NCBI RefSeq assembly: GCF_014639655.1
Contig: NZ_BMGB01000001.1
Span: forward strand, 2,577,082-2,641,081
DNA from: Conyzicola nivalis
GTDB lineage: Bacteria > Actinomycetota > Actinomycetes > Actinomycetales > Microbacteriaceae
DNA: 64,000 bases
Direction of reading: 5' to 3'
Below, piece by piece: positions 25,258 through 41,017 of the stretch. Every line of letters begins with the position of its first letter. The stretch's first letter is position 1. Under the pieces are notes generated by a model, which was not told where the DNA came from, did not search any database, and saw only the letters and a program-made list of their open reading frames with translations. The position numbers were made by a program, and so were the translations under genes.

Positions 25258-26136
25258 TCAGGCCAGCGCGAGCATCGCCCCGGCCGTGACCGCGAGTACC
25301 AGACCGACGATCTGCACGGGGGCGACGCGCTCCTTGAGCACGACGGCGGCGAGGATGATCGTTCCGGCCGGGTAGAGCGCGGTGAGCACGGCCATGACCG
25401 AGAGCTCGCCGAGGCGCAGGCCGATGAGCAGGCCGGTGTTGGCGGCGGCGTCGACGATGCCGCAGAGGATCGCGAGGCGGAGGCCCGGGCGCCAGGTGTG
25501 GCCCGCGGGGGTCTCGATACGGTCGCTTCGCGACCTACTCGATGAGCTGAGCGCCAGCACCCCCACGGCGGCAAACAGGATGGCCGCGCCCACGGCCCGG
25601 TTCACGACGAGGGGCACGAGCCCCGAGTCATCCGGGGTCTGATCGATGATCACCAGGAACAGGCCGATGGCGGCCCCCGAACCGACCGCCATCAGCACGC
25701 CGCGCAGGCTGGGGCGCACGGCTCCCTTCTCGGGCACGAAGCCGACGAGCACGACGGCCACGAGCGCGAGGACGAGCGCCAGGTAGCCGATCGGCTGCAA
25801 CCGTTCCCCGCCGACAAGGCCGATGGTGAGGGGCACGATCGCCGACACCACCGCGGTGAGCGGCGAGAGGATGCTCATCGGCCCGATCGCGAGGCACGCG
25901 TAGAGCAGGCCGATCGCGACGGCACCGGTGACGCCGCTCAGGGCGCCGAGCACCACGGCCTCGGGCGACCAGGCTCCGCCCACGAACGGCAGGGCGATCA
26001 GCAGCGCGACGAGCCCGGCCGCCGCGGCGACGGCGGTGACGCGCACGGGGCTGATGCGGCGCGATGCGGTTCCGCCGAGAAAGTCGGCGGCACCGTAAAT
26101 GAGCGCGCTCGAGATGCCGATAATGACGGAAAGCAT
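25258..26136 (-). CDS. EamA/DMT-superfamily transporter
   Basis: This 292-residue protein has ten predicted helices in two EamA repeats. The first begins IIGISSALIYGAADFLGGTA; the second ends with LTALYPAGTIILAAVVLKER, a typical EamA end motif. Such permeases export or import small metabolites; the substrate is unknown. A polar Ser/Arg-rich loop (SSSSRSRSDR) separates helices seven and eight. Its ATG is 146 bp from the divergent nuclease/nucleotidase gene. Confidence 0.88.
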   Translation of the reverse strand: MLSVIIGISSALIYGAADFLGGTASRRISPVRVTAVAAAAGLVALLIALPFVGGAWSPEAVVLGALSGVTGAVAIGLLYACLAIGPMSILSPLTAVVSAIVPLTIGLVGGERLQPIGYLALVLALVAVVLVGFVPEKGAVRPSLRGVLMAVGSGAAIGLFLVIIDQTPDDSGLVPLVVNRAVGAAILFAAVGVLALSSSSRSRSDRIETPAGHTWRPGLRLAILCGIVDAAANTGLLIGLRLGELSVMAVLTALYPAGTIILAAVVLKERVAPVQIVGLVLAVTAGAMLALA

Positions 26137-26194
26137 GGCTTCACGGTATCGGGTGAACCGCAGTTGACCGGCGGGTTACGTTCCGGCGCAAACC

Positions 26195-26223
26195 TCGACA
26201 GTGACACTGGCAATGCATAGGCT
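26195..26223 (+). promoter_or_regulatory. Predicted promoter of the nuclease/nucleotidase gene
   Basis: TCGACA (26195-26200) and TAGGCT (26218-26223) are separated by 17 bases. The start would be near 26230, directly before the C-run/G-run palindrome at 26234-26248. Confidence 0.4.
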
Positions 26224-26233
26224 ACGAACCAAA

Positions 26234-26248
26234 CCCCCCGTAGGGGGC
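26234..26248. promoter_or_regulatory. C-run/G-run palindrome (box A)
   Basis: CCCCCCGTAGGGGGC lies 35 bases before the start codon and just downstream of the predicted transcription start. This is an operator-like position. It resembles boxes at 30479, 33021, 33070, 50373, 54673 and 63546. Confidence 0.4.
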
Positions 26249-26282
26249 ACAGCCGACGAGTTTTGCTTGGAGACCTGCTGCA

Positions 26283-29200
26283 ATGACGACGACGCCATCC
26301 GCCCCGACTCACTCCCTCGCGAGGCGCGCCGCCGCTCTCGCCACGGCCAGCGCTCTCGCGCTCGGGCTCACAGCCGCTGTCGCCTCGCCGGCCGCCGCGG
26401 CACCGCCCACGGCCACCATCGCCGACGTGCAGGGAGACGGCGCGGCCACCCCCGTCGCCGGCAGCGTCGTCACCGTCGAGGGCGTGATCACGGGCGACTA
26501 CCGCGCGTCGACCACCAGTGGCTACCGCGGCTTCTACCTGCAGACCGCGGGCAGCGGTGGGGCTTCGGATGCCACGCCCGGACGCTCCGACGCAGTCTTC
26601 GTCTTCTCGGCCAACGCCGACCCCGCCGTCGCGCTCGGCGACCTCGTGACCGTGACGGGCACGGCGGGCGAGTTCAACGGACAGACGCAGATCACCGCCA
26701 CCGCGAACGCCAACTACGAGGTCGTCACCGCGGGCGCCGGGCTCCCGGCCCCCACGGTGCTTCCCAACAGCGTCGTCGGCGCCGCGCGTGAGGCCTACGA
26801 GGGCATGCTGGTCACGCCCGAGAGCGCCTACCTCAGCTCGAGCCACCAGCTCTACAACTTCGGCACGCTCTGGCTGAACGTCGGCGACCTCGCCGTGAAG
26901 GCCACCGAGACCACCGACGCGGGTGCCGCGGCGGGCGCCATCGCCGACGCCAACCGCGCGAACCGGCTGCTCGTCGACGACGGCTACAGCATCCAGGTCT
27001 CCAACGGCGCCCACGTCGGCGGTCAGCCCTACTTCGACGCCGCGACGGTCGTCCGCAACGGTGACCGCTTCGTCGCCCCCGCAGCAGGCATGATCCTCGG
27101 CTGGGGCTTCGACGACTGGCGCCTGCAGCCGCAGCGTCCGCTCACCGACGCGTCACCCGCCGAGACCGCGGCGCTCGAGCCCACGTGGGAGTCGCTCAAC
27201 CCGCGCACCGCGGCTCCCGCCGAGGTCGGCGGCGACGTCAAGGCGGCCGCTTTCAACGTCTTCAACTACTTCACGACCTTCGGCGGAGACGCCCGAGGCG
27301 CCTCCAACGCCGCCGAGTTCGCGGTGCAGCAGTCGAAGATCGTCTCGGCGATCAACGCCCTCGACGCCGACGTGGTCGGCCTCATGGAGATCGAGAACTC
27401 GGTGAAGCTCGGCGAGCCGGCCGACGAAGCCCTCGGCAACCTCGTCGACGCCCTGAACGCAGCGAGTGCACCCGGAACCTGGGCCTTCGTGCCCACCCCG
27501 CAGGTGCTGCGCGACGCGGCCACGACCGACTTCATCACCAACGCCATCATCTACAAGCCCGCCGCGGTCACCCCGGTCGGCGAGAGCTTCGCCGACAGCG
27601 ACGAGACCGTGTGGAACATCGCGCGCGAACCGCTCGCTCAGACCTTCGAAACCAACGCCAACGGCAAGATCGTCACGGTCGTCGCCAACCACTTCAAGTC
27701 GAAGAGCCCGCCGAGCGGCAACACCGCCCCCGAGCCGGCCGACCTGCAGGGATTCTTCAACGCCGAGCGCGTGCAGCAGGCCAAGCGACTCGTCGCGATG
27801 GTCGAGACGGTGAAGGCCGACCCCGCCAAGGGCGAGAACGTTCTGCTCGTCGGTGACTTCAACGCCTACGCCGAGGAAGACCCGATCCAGGAGCTCACCG
27901 CGGCCGGCCTCGTCGACCTCGTGCCGGTGAAGACCGACGACGAGTACACCTACACCTTCGACGGTGAGCTCGGCTCGCTCGACCACGCGTTCGCGACACC
28001 CGAGCTCGCGGCATCCGTCACCGGAGTCGACGTCTGGAACATCAACTCGCCCGAATGGAGCGACCGCGGCTATGAATTCGGCGCGACCGAGCCGGGCACG
28101 CCCTACCGTTCGAGCGACCACGACCCCATCGTGATCGGCATCAACTCGGCTCCGGCGCCCGTCGACATCGACATCGTCGCGATCGCCGACTTCCACGGCC
28201 GTCTCGAAGCGGCCCCGCCCATCGCCGGCGCAGCCGTGCTCGGCGGCATGGTCGACTCGTACCGCGCGGCCAACCCGAACACGACGTTCGTGGGCGGCGG
28301 CGACCTCATCGGTGCCTCGACGTTCACCTCGTTCATCCAGAACGACGAGCCGACCATCGACGCGCTCAACGAGATCGGCCTCACTGCCAGTGCGCTGGGC
28401 AACCACGAGTTCGACCAGGGCCGCGCCGACGTCGACGACCGCATCGAACCGGCCGCCGACTGGGACTACCTGGCCGCCAACATCTACGACACGACGACGA
28501 ACGAGCCGGCCTACCAGCAGTACTCCCTGCAGGAGTTCGACGGCGTCACCGTCGGGTTCATCGGCGCCATGACGGAAGAGCTGCCCGACCTGGTCAGCCC
28601 CGACGGCATCGCGACGCTCGACGTGCGCGAGGTGGTGCCCGAGGTCAACCGCGTGGCCGACCTGCTCAGCGACGGCAACGAGGCGAACGGCGAAGCCGAC
28701 GCGATCGTGCTGCTCGTACACGAGGGAGCCGCGACCGCGGACATCGCCAGCGCGACGGATGACTCGGCCTTCGGCCGCATCGTCACCGGAGCGAACGCGA
28801 ACATCGACGCGATCATGGGCGCCCACACCCACCTTGCCTACGACCACGAGATTCCGATCGCCGGCACCAACACCCTGCGGCCGGTGCTCGCCGCGGGCCA
28901 GTACGGCGAGAAGTTCGCCCACCTCGACCTGTCGGTCGACCCGGCCAGCGGCGCGATCCTGAGCCTGTCGGCCGAGGTGCTGCCTCTCGCCGGAGCGTTC
29001 CCGCCCGACCCCGAGGTCGCCACGATCGTCGCGAACGCCGTGGCCGTGGCCAACGTCAAGGGTGCGGTGAAGGTGGGCGAGATCACCGCCGACTTCAACC
29101 GGGCGCGCCAGTCGGGCGCCACCTTCGCCGAGAACCGCGGCGGGGAGTCGACGCTCGGCAACTTCGTCGCCGACGTGCAGCTGTGGGCGACCGCCGACTC

Positions 29201-30299
29201 GGGCGCCGACATCGCGCTAATGAACCCGGGCGGACTGCGGGCCGACCTGAAGTACGCCTCGAGCGGCAGCGGCGACCCCGACGGGAACCTCACCTACAAA
29301 GAGGCCGCCGGCGTGCAGCCGTTCGCGAACACCCTGGTGACGCTCGACCTCAGCACCGCACAGCTCAAGTCGGTACTGGAAGAGCAGTGGCAGCCCGCAG
29401 GGGCGAGCCGTCCGTTCCTCAAGCTCGGCACCTCGAAGTCGCTCGAGTACACCTACGACCCGACGGCCGCGGTCGGCGACCGCATCGACGCGATCTACGT
29501 GAACGGCGAACTGGCCGGGGCGGGTGACAGCTACCGGGTCACCGTCAACTCGTTCCTCGCGGCGGGCGGCGACAACTTCGGCACCCTCGCCCTCGGCACG
29601 AACCGGGCTGACTCGGGCAAGGTCGACCTGCAGAGCATGGTCGAATACTTCGAGGCCAACCCGGTCGCGTCGCCCGACTACGCACAGCGCGCGGTCGGAG
29701 TGACCGTCGGTGCGGCAGGCCCGTTCGCCCCCGGCGACCAGGTGACGCTCGCGCTCTCGTCGCTACTGTTCAGCAACGGCGAGCCCAACGCGGGCACGGC
29801 GGTCGTGAGCGCCGGCGGGGTCGAACTCGGCCGCGCCGCCATCGACCCGGCGATCGTCGACACGACCGACGAGGTGGGACGCGCGAGCGTCACGATCACC
29901 ATCCCCGACGACGCGGTGACCGGCGACCTCGTGCTCACGGTCTCGGTTCCCGAGACGGGAACCTCGGTCGACGTGCCGCTCGCGGTCGTCGCCACACCGC
30001 CGCCGGCGGAGAAGGCGCCCACCTCGACGAGCGGTTCGGCGAACAAGCTGATCGTCTTCGGCAGCTCCCCGGTGAAGTACTCGGTCACGGTCCGCGCCGA
30101 CGGTGTGGTTCCGACCGGCGACGTCGCCATCTACGACGGTGTGAAGCGCATCGCGACCGCAACCCTGGACGCGTCGGGCAAGAAGACCGTGACACTGCCG
30201 AAGCTGTCCCGCGGCCTGCACCTGCTCACCCCGCACTACGAGGGCAGCGAGACGCTGTTCGGCTCGATCGGCTGGCCGTCGATCGTGCTGGTCTTCTAG
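26283..30299 (+). CDS. Secreted bifunctional nuclease (ExeM/NucH type) and 5'-nucleotidase
   Basis: This 1338-residue exported protein starts with a signal peptide ending near SPAAAA (about residue 40). An OB-fold/lamin-tail-like region (40-300) precedes an EEP-family DNase domain with AAFNVFNYF (about 318), [15 protein letters not shown] (about 523) and SSDHDP (about 609). Next comes a metallophosphatase with IADFHGRLE (about 634) and [11 protein letters not shown] (about 706), then the 5'-nucleotidase C-terminal domain ([32 protein letters not shown]) and a last Ig-like repeat (from about 1240). It would digest extracellular DNA to nucleotides and remove phosphate, feeding phosphate and nucleosides or remodelling DNA-rich matrix. 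There is no LPXTG or other cell-wall anchor. GGAG lies 11 bases before the ATG. A hairpin follows. Confidence 0.92.
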   Translation: MTTTPSAPTHSLARRAAALATASALALGLTAAVASPAAAAPPTATIADVQGDGAATPVAGSVVTVEGVITGDYRASTTSGYRGFYLQTAGSGGASDATPGRSDAVFVFSANADPAVALGDLVTVTGTAGEFNGQTQITATANANYEVVTAGAGLPAPTVLPNSVVGAAREAYEGMLVTPESAYLSSSHQLYNFGTLWLNVGDLAVKATETTDAGAAAGAIADANRANRLLVDDGYSIQVSNGAHVGGQPYFDAATVVRNGDRFVAPAAGMILGWGFDDWRLQPQRPLTDASPAETAALEPTWESLNPRTAAPAEVGGDVKAAAFNVFNYFTTFGGDARGASNAAEFAVQQSKIVSAINALDADVVGLMEIENSVKLGEPADEALGNLVDALNAASAPGTWAFVPTPQVLRDAATTDFITNAIIYKPAAVTPVGESFADSDETVWNIAREPLAQTFETNANGKIVTVVANHFKSKSPPSGNTAPEPADLQGFFNAERVQQAKRLVAMVETVKADPAKGENVLLVGDFNAYAEEDPIQELTAAGLVDLVPVKTDDEYTYTFDGELGSLDHAFATPELAASVTGVDVWNINSPEWSDRGYEFGATEPGTPYRSSDHDPIVIGINSAPAPVDIDIVAIADFHGRLEAAPPIAGAAVLGGMVDSYRAANPNTTFVGGGDLIGASTFTSFIQNDEPTIDALNEIGLTASALGNHEFDQGRADVDDRIEPAADWDYLAANIYDTTTNEPAYQQYSLQEFDGVTVGFIGAMTEELPDLVSPDGIATLDVREVVPEVNRVADLLSDGNEANGEADAIVLLVHEGAATADIASATDDSAFGRIVTGANANIDAIMGAHTHLAYDHEIPIAGTNTLRPVLAAGQYGEKFAHLDLSVDPASGAILSLSAEVLPLAGAFPPDPEVATIVANAVAVANVKGAVKVGEITADFNRARQSGATFAENRGGESTLGNFVADVQLWATADSGADIALMNPGGLRADLKYASSGSGDPDGNLTYKEAAGVQPFANTLVTLDLSTAQLKSVLEEQWQPAGASRPFLKLGTSKSLEYTYDPTAAVGDRIDAIYVNGELAGAGDSYRVTVNSFLAAGGDNFGTLALGTNRADSGKVDLQSMVEYFEANPVASPDYAQRAVGVTVGAAGPFAPGDQVTLALSSLLFSNGEPNAGTAVVSAGGVELGRAAIDPAIVDTTDEVGRASVTITIPDDAVTGDLVLTVSVPETGTSVDVPLAVVATPPPAEKAPTSTSGSANKLIVFGSSPVKYSVTVRADGVVPTGDVAIYDGVKRIATATLDASGKKTVTLPKLSRGLHLLTPHYEGSETLFGSIGWPSIVLVF

Positions 30300-30332
30300 C
30301 GCGGGTGTCCGAGAAGCCCGCTTAACCGAGCG

Positions 30333-30386
30333 CGCGGCCGTATCGAAGTCTTCGCTGAGTATTGCGAAGACCTAGGTACGGCCGCG
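30333..30386. terminator. Long imperfect hairpin after the nuclease gene
   Basis: Two 23-base arms (30333-30355 and 30364-30386) match at about 19-20 positions around the loop TGAGTATT. Both arms share CGCGGCCGTA at the base and GTCTTCGC at the top. It starts 34 bases after the stop codon. Confidence 0.65.
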
Positions 30387-30441
30387 GAGGGCTCTCTCGG
30401 TGGGAACGGCGTAACGCTTCGGGAACCGTTCTGATCGTGAG

Positions 30442-30470
30442 TTTATCTGTCTTTCGAGTATCGCTATAGC
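30442..30470 (+). promoter_or_regulatory. Predicted recQ promoter
   Basis: TTTATC (30442-30447) and TATAGC (30465-30470) are 17 bases apart. The start would be near 30477, again directly before a C-run/G-run palindrome, the same arrangement as at the nuclease gene. Confidence 0.4.
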
Positions 30471-30478
30471 TTGTAACG

Positions 30479-30496
30479 TACCCCCAATTTGGGGCG
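30479..30496. promoter_or_regulatory. C-run/G-run palindrome (box B)
   Basis: TACCCCCAATTTGGGGCG, followed by TTTTT, lies 66 bases before the recQ start. It could also form a short hairpin with a T-run and act as an attenuator, so both readings stay open. Confidence 0.4.
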
Positions 30497-30562
30497 TTTT
30501 TCACAGGCGGCGGTCTGTGCAGTCCCCGCGCGAGGGTCGGAGCTCTCCCGTAAACTCGCCGG

Positions 30563-32533
<1,971 letters not shown>

Positions 32534-32535
32534 CG

Positions 32536-32582
32536 GTCGCTGAGCTTGTCGAAGCGGCCCTTTGACAAGCTCAGGGAGCGAC
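32536..32582. terminator. Inverted pair of the dispersed repeat between convergent recQ and trx genes
   Basis: CGCTGAGCTTGTCGAAG (32538-32554) faces CTTTGACAAGCTCAGGGAGCG, separated by CGGCC. The arms pair almost fully, apart from a small bulge. The hairpin fills the gap between the recQ stop and the thioredoxin stop and can terminate both. Confidence 0.7.
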
Positions 32583-32584
32583 GG

Positions 32585-32971
32585 TTACTCGGCCGCCGGA
32601 GCCTCGGCCGATTCGCGCTGCGCCGCGATCTGCTTGTGCACGTCTTCCATGTCGAGACCGCGCACGGCGTCGATGACCTGGCCGAGGGCGGGGGCCGGCA
32701 GTGCGCCGGGCTGCGAGAAGACGAGCACGCCGTCGCGGAACGCCATCAGCGTCGGGATCGACGTGATGCCGGCGGCTCCGGCGAGAGCCTGCTGGTCTTC
32801 CGTGTCGACCTTCGCGAAGGTGATGTCGGAGTTGGTGTTGCTGGCCTCCTCGAAGATGGGCCCGAACTGCTTGCAGGGGCCGCACCACTCGGCCCAGAAG
32901 TCGACGAGCACGATGCCCGGCTCGAGGACGGTGGTTTCGAAGTCGTCGGAGGTGAGGTTTACGGTAGCCAT
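32585..32971 (-). CDS. trxA: Thioredoxin
   Basis: This 128-residue protein has the thioredoxin fold with VDFWAEWCGPCKQFGP (active site WCGPC), FAKVDTEDQ and the cis-Pro segment ITSIPTLMAFRDG. It reduces protein disulfides in the cytosol. A C-terminal tail of about 25 residues (EDVHKQIAAQRESAEAPAAE) goes beyond the classical 105-110 residues. ATG 32971 is preferred, with GTG 32974 directly before it. There is no thioredoxin reductase gene nearby. It converges on recQ. Confidence 0.93.
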   Translation of the reverse strand: MATVNLTSDDFETTVLEPGIVLVDFWAEWCGPCKQFGPIFEEASNTNSDITFAKVDTEDQQALAGAAGITSIPTLMAFRDGVLVFSQPGALPAPALGQVIDAVRGLDMEDVHKQIAAQRESAEAPAAE

Positions 32972-33020
32972 CACTCCAGCCTAGAAGCTGACTCTGAGAA
33001 GCGCATGGCCGTGTCGTCCA

Positions 33021-33037
33021 CACCCGAATGAGGGGTG
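33021..33037 (+). promoter_or_regulatory. C-run/G-run palindrome (box C) with CCCGAATGAGGG core
   Basis: CACCCGAATGAGGGGTG lies 97 bases before the 33135 gene and 49 bases before the divergent thioredoxin gene. Its core CCCGAATGAGGG (33023-33034) is identical, in the same gene-relative orientation, to the box at 54674-54685 upstream of the other DUF4082 gene. Confidence 0.5.
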
Positions 33038-33069
33038 CGAACCTCGAAGCATATTGGCCCCGGGCTGTA

Positions 33070-33084
33070 ACCCTTTTGGGGGGC
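33070..33084. promoter_or_regulatory. C-run/G-run palindrome (box D)
   Basis: ACCCTTTTGGGGGGC lies 50 bases before ATG 33135, near the -35 position if CACTAT (about 33104) is the -10. It is a second box in the same promoter. Confidence 0.35.
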
Positions 33085-33134
33085 TAGGTGGGGGCTGCCG
33101 CTGTGCCACTATGTCGTCGTTACCCGGAGGCACC

Positions 33135-37724
<4,590 letters not shown>

Positions 37725-37764
37725 CAACTTCTGACTCTCACCCGAAATGAGAAAGAGGACATAA

Positions 37765-38823
37765 ATGACGACACCACTCACCGTTGCGGTCGTGGGGGCG
37801 GGCTACTGGGGCCCGAACCTCGCTCGTAACTTCAGCTCGAGCCCCGACTGGAAGCTCCAAGCAATCTGCGATCTCGACGCATCGCGCGCCGCGGCGCTCG
37901 CCGAGAAGGTGGGGCATGTCGACGTGCACACCGACCTCGACGAACTTCTCGCCCGCGACGACATCGACGCGATCGCCGTGGCTACCCCGGCCCGCACCCA
38001 TCACGCGGTCGTGCTCGCGGCACTGCGTGCCGGTAAGCACGTGGTGGTCGAGAAGCCGCTCGCCGACAGCCGGGAGCACGCCTTCGAGATGGTGCGCGAA
38101 GCGGAGGAGCGCGGGCTCGTGCTGATGGCCGACCACACCTACTGCTACACGCCGGCCGTGCTCAAGATCCGCGAGCTCGTCGCGGAGGGCGCGCTGGGCG
38201 AGGTGCTGTTCATCGACTCGGTGCGCATCAACCTCGGACTCGTGCAGCCCGACGTCGACGTGTTCTGGGATCTGGCGCCGCACGACCTGTCGATCATCGA
38301 CTTCATCCTGCCCGGCGGGCTGCGCCCCACCGCGGTCTCCGCCCAGGGGGCCGACCCGCTGCGCGCGGGCAAGTCGTGCATCGGCTACCTGACCGTGCCG
38401 CTCGAGAACGGCGCGATCGCCCACGTGCACGTCAACTGGCTCAGCCCCACGAAGATCCGCAGCATGGTCATCGGCGGCACCAAGCGCACCCTCGTCTGGG
38501 ACGACCTCAACCCGCAGCAGCGGCTTAGCGTCTACGACCGCGGCGTCGACCTCGACCAGCAGTCGATCGACGGCAGCGACCGCGCGGCGTCGACGATCTC
38601 GTACCGGCTCGGCGACACCTGGTCGCCGGCGCTGCCGGAGCACGAGGCGCTGGGCGCGATGGCGAGCGAGTTCGCCACGAGCATCCGCGACGCCCGACCC
38701 GCCCGCACCGACGGTCTCGCCGGCCTGCGCGTGCTCTCGGTGCTCGAGGCCGCGAGCCGCAGCCTCGACACGGGGGGCGCGATGCAACCGGTCGAGACCG
38801 ACGAACTGGCGGTGGTCTCGTGA
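37765..38823 (+). CDS. Gfo/Idh/MocA-family sugar dehydrogenase (WlbA/WbpB-like)
   Basis: This 352-residue oxidoreductase has VAVVGAGYWGPNLARNF (NAD-binding), AVATPARTHH and the EKPLADS motif with the catalytic-region Lys. FWDLAPHDLSI, with the family His, follows. It resembles enzymes of polysaccharide clusters that oxidise the 3-position of UDP-GlcNAcA-type sugars before transamination (WlbA/WbpB). That fits a DegT aminotransferase (42806) and a WlbB-like acetyltransferase (61184) in the same locus. AGAGG lies seven bases before the ATG. It is the first gene of the nine-gene operon to 48099. Confidence 0.85.
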   Translation: MTTPLTVAVVGAGYWGPNLARNFSSSPDWKLQAICDLDASRAAALAEKVGHVDVHTDLDELLARDDIDAIAVATPARTHHAVVLAALRAGKHVVVEKPLADSREHAFEMVREAEERGLVLMADHTYCYTPAVLKIRELVAEGALGEVLFIDSVRINLGLVQPDVDVFWDLAPHDLSIIDFILPGGLRPTAVSAQGADPLRAGKSCIGYLTVPLENGAIAHVHVNWLSPTKIRSMVIGGTKRTLVWDDLNPQQRLSVYDRGVDLDQQSIDGSDRAASTISYRLGDTWSPALPEHEALGAMASEFATSIRDARPARTDGLAGLRVLSVLEAASRSLDTGGAMQPVETDELAVVS

Positions 38824-39818
38824 CCGCCGTCGCGGGGGCCCGCATCCTCGTCACGGGCGGCGCCGGCACGGTCGGTTCGACGCTCGTCGACCAGCTGCTC
38901 GAGGCGGGGGCGGCGCAGGTCGACGTGCTCGACAACCTCGCGCGCGGGCGCGTCGACAACCTGTCGGCCGCCCTCGCCTCCGGCCGCGCGCGGCTCGTCG
39001 ATGGCGACATCCGGGATCGCGACCTCGTACACGACGTGACGCGCGACAAGGATCTCGTCTTCCACCAGGCGGCGATCCGCATCACCCAGTGCGCCGAAGA
39101 CCCGCGGCTCGCGCTCGAGGTGCTCGTCGACGGCACGTTCAACGTGTTCGAGGCGGCCGCGGAGTACAAGGTCGACAAGATCGTGACCGCCTCGAGCGCC
39201 TCGGTCTACGGTCTGGCCGAGGAGTTCCCCACCGGCGAGCGGCACCACCACCACAACAACGACACCTTTTACGGGGCGGCCAAGTCGTTCAACGAGGGCA
39301 TGATCCGCAGCTTCCGTGCCATGAACGGTCTCGACTACGTGGTGCTGCGGTACTTCAACGTCTACGGTCCGCGCATGGACGTGCACGGCCTCTACACCGA
39401 GGTGCTCGTGCGCTGGATGGAACGCATCGCCGACGGCAAGCCGCCGCTCATCTTCGGGGACGGCCAGCAGACGATGGACTTCGTCTACACCGGCGACATC
39501 GCCCGGGCCAACCTGCTCGCGGCGGAGAGCGACTCGCGCGAGGGCGTGTTCAACGTCGCGAGCGGCGAGGAGACCAGCCTGCTGCAACTCGCCGAGGCGC
39601 TGCTGCGCGCCATGGACTCCGACCTCTCCGTCGAGTTCGGCCCGGAGCGCGCGGTCAACGGCGTCACCCGCCGGCTCGCCGACACCGGGTCGGCCCGACG
39701 CGAGCTCGGCTTCGAGGCGAGCACGGGGCTCGAAGACGGGCTGCGCGAACTGGTCGCGTGGTGGCGTCCGCTGCGCGACGAGATTGCCGGCAACCGCAAG
39801 GTCGAGGTGACGGCATGA
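38820..39818 (+). CDS. NAD-dependent sugar epimerase/dehydratase (SDR)
   Basis: This 332-residue extended SDR has ILVTGGAGTVGSTLVDQL, HQAAIRITQCAEDP, TASSASVYGLAEEFP, the Tyr-Lys pair in TFYGAAKSFNEG and RYFNVYGPRMD. It is related to UDP-glucose/UDP-GlcNAc 4-epimerase-like proteins found in nonulosonate and amino-sugar clusters. The natural HHHH run just before the active site is unusual. GTG overlaps the upstream stop (GTGA) and the next gene overlaps by ATGA. The substrate is not assignable. Confidence 0.85.
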   Translation: MTAVAGARILVTGGAGTVGSTLVDQLLEAGAAQVDVLDNLARGRVDNLSAALASGRARLVDGDIRDRDLVHDVTRDKDLVFHQAAIRITQCAEDPRLALEVLVDGTFNVFEAAAEYKVDKIVTASSASVYGLAEEFPTGERHHHHNNDTFYGAAKSFNEGMIRSFRAMNGLDYVVLRYFNVYGPRMDVHGLYTEVLVRWMERIADGKPPLIFGDGQQTMDFVYTGDIARANLLAAESDSREGVFNVASGEETSLLQLAEALLRAMDSDLSVEFGPERAVNGVTRRLADTGSARRELGFEASTGLEDGLRELVAWWRPLRDEIAGNRKVEVTA

Positions 39819-41017
39819 CCCGCATCAACGTGATGAAGCCCTGGTTCGGGCCCGAAGAGGCCGAGGCGCTGACCAGCGTCATCGAGTCGGGCTGGGTCGC
39901 TCAGGGGCCACGGGTCGCCGAGTTCGAGGAGAAATTCGCGGAGGCCGTGCAGGCGCCCTTCGCGGTGGCCACCTCGAACTGCACGACGGCGCTGCACCTG
40001 GCGCTCGTCGTCGCCGGCATCGGGCCGGGCCACGACGTCGTCGTCCCCTCCTTCTCGTTCGTCGCCACGGCGAACGCCCCCACCTACGTGGGCGCCCGCC
40101 CGGTGTTCGCCGACGTCGACCCGCTCACGGGCAACGTGACCGCCACCACCCTGCTCGCGGCGCTCACCCCCGAGACCCGGGCGGTGATCGTGGTCGACCA
40201 GGGCGGAATCCCGGTCGACCTCGGGCCCATCCGCGAGGCGCTCGACCCGTGGGGCATCGTCGTGATCGAGGACGCGGCGTGCGGCGCGGGCTCGACCTAC
40301 CGCGGCCGCCCGGTCGGTGCCGGAGCCCAGCTCACCGCCTGGTCGTTCCACCCCCGCAAACTCCTCACGACCGGCGAGGGCGGAATGCTCACGACCGACA
40401 ACGCCGAGTGGGCGGACCGGGCGCGAAAGCTGCGCGAGCACTCCATGAGCGTCTCCGCCAACCTGCGCCACGCATCCGTTCTCGCTCCCCCCGAGCAGTA
40501 CACCGAGGTGGGCTTCAACTACCGCATGACCGACATGCAGGCCGCGGTCGGCATCGTCCAGCTCGGGCGTCTGCCGGAGATCGTGCGTCGTCGCCGCGAG
40601 ATCGTCGCCGCCTACACGGCCGCGTTGGGCGACGTGCCCGGCCTTCGCCTGCTCGGCGACCCGGAGTGGGGCACCAGCAACTTCCAGTCGTTCTGGATCG
40701 AGGTGCTGCCCGACTTCCCCGTCGGCCGCGAGGGGCTGCTCGCCCACCTCGCCAAAGACGACATCTCGGCCAGGCGCGGCATCATGGCCGCCCACCGGCA
40801 GCCCGCCTACTCGGGCCGCGACACCGGGACCGCCCCGCTGCCCGTCACCGACCGGCTCACCGAGCACACGCTGATCCTGCCGGTCTTCCACCAGTTGACG
40901 GATGGCGAGCTGACCCGGGTGGTCGAGTCGATCAGACGCGCCGCCGGGATGCAGGTGCCGCAGCAGCGCAGCGCCGTCGGCGCGGGCGCGACCCCCGACG
41001 GGCGGCAGGCGCCGTGA
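39815..41017 (+). CDS. DegT/DnrJ/EryC1 sugar aminotransferase 1
   Basis: This 400-residue PLP enzyme has SGWVAQGPRVAEFE, SNCTTALHLAL, VPSFSFVATANA, IEDAACGAGSTYRG, and the catalytic lysine in FHPRKLLTTGEGGM. YRMTDMQAAVGIVQL follows. The HPRK-L-TTGEGG form is typical of enzymes that aminate 4-keto sugars, such as the perosamine and PglE groups. Its partner is the overlapping PglD-like acetyltransferase gene, so a 4-acetamido sugar is likely. I chose ATG 39815, where the family begins; the frame is open far upstream only by chance. Confidence 0.9.
   Translation: MTRINVMKPWFGPEEAEALTSVIESGWVAQGPRVAEFEEKFAEAVQAPFAVATSNCTTALHLALVVAGIGPGHDVVVPSFSFVATANAPTYVGARPVFADVDPLTGNVTATTLLAALTPETRAVIVVDQGGIPVDLGPIREALDPWGIVVIEDAACGAGSTYRGRPVGAGAQLTAWSFHPRKLLTTGEGGMLTTDNAEWADRARKLREHSMSVSANLRHASVLAPPEQYTEVGFNYRMTDMQAAVGIVQLGRLPEIVRRRREIVAAYTAALGDVPGLRLLGDPEWGTSNFQSFWIEVLPDFPVGREGLLAHLAKDDISARRGIMAAHRQPAYSGRDTGTAPLPVTDRLTEHTLILPVFHQLTDGELTRVVESIRRAAGMQVPQQRSAVGAGATPDGRQAP

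Noticed and set aside
27153-28922. A 589-codon minus-strand open frame inside the nuclease/nucleotidase gene
   Set aside because: Low-complexity Val/Arg/Gly composition and no recognisable motif; it mirrors the codon bias of the real gene.
37740-37753. ACCCGAAATGAG resembling the CCCGAATGAGGG box
   Set aside because: It has one extra base and no right G-run. It lies 12 bases before a start codon, where the sequence is better read as leader and ribosome-binding site.
39089-39814. Upstream extension of the first DegT aminotransferase by 242 codons
   Set aside because: The extension is out-of-frame translation of the SDR gene. The family N terminus and the ATGA overlap place the start at 39815.
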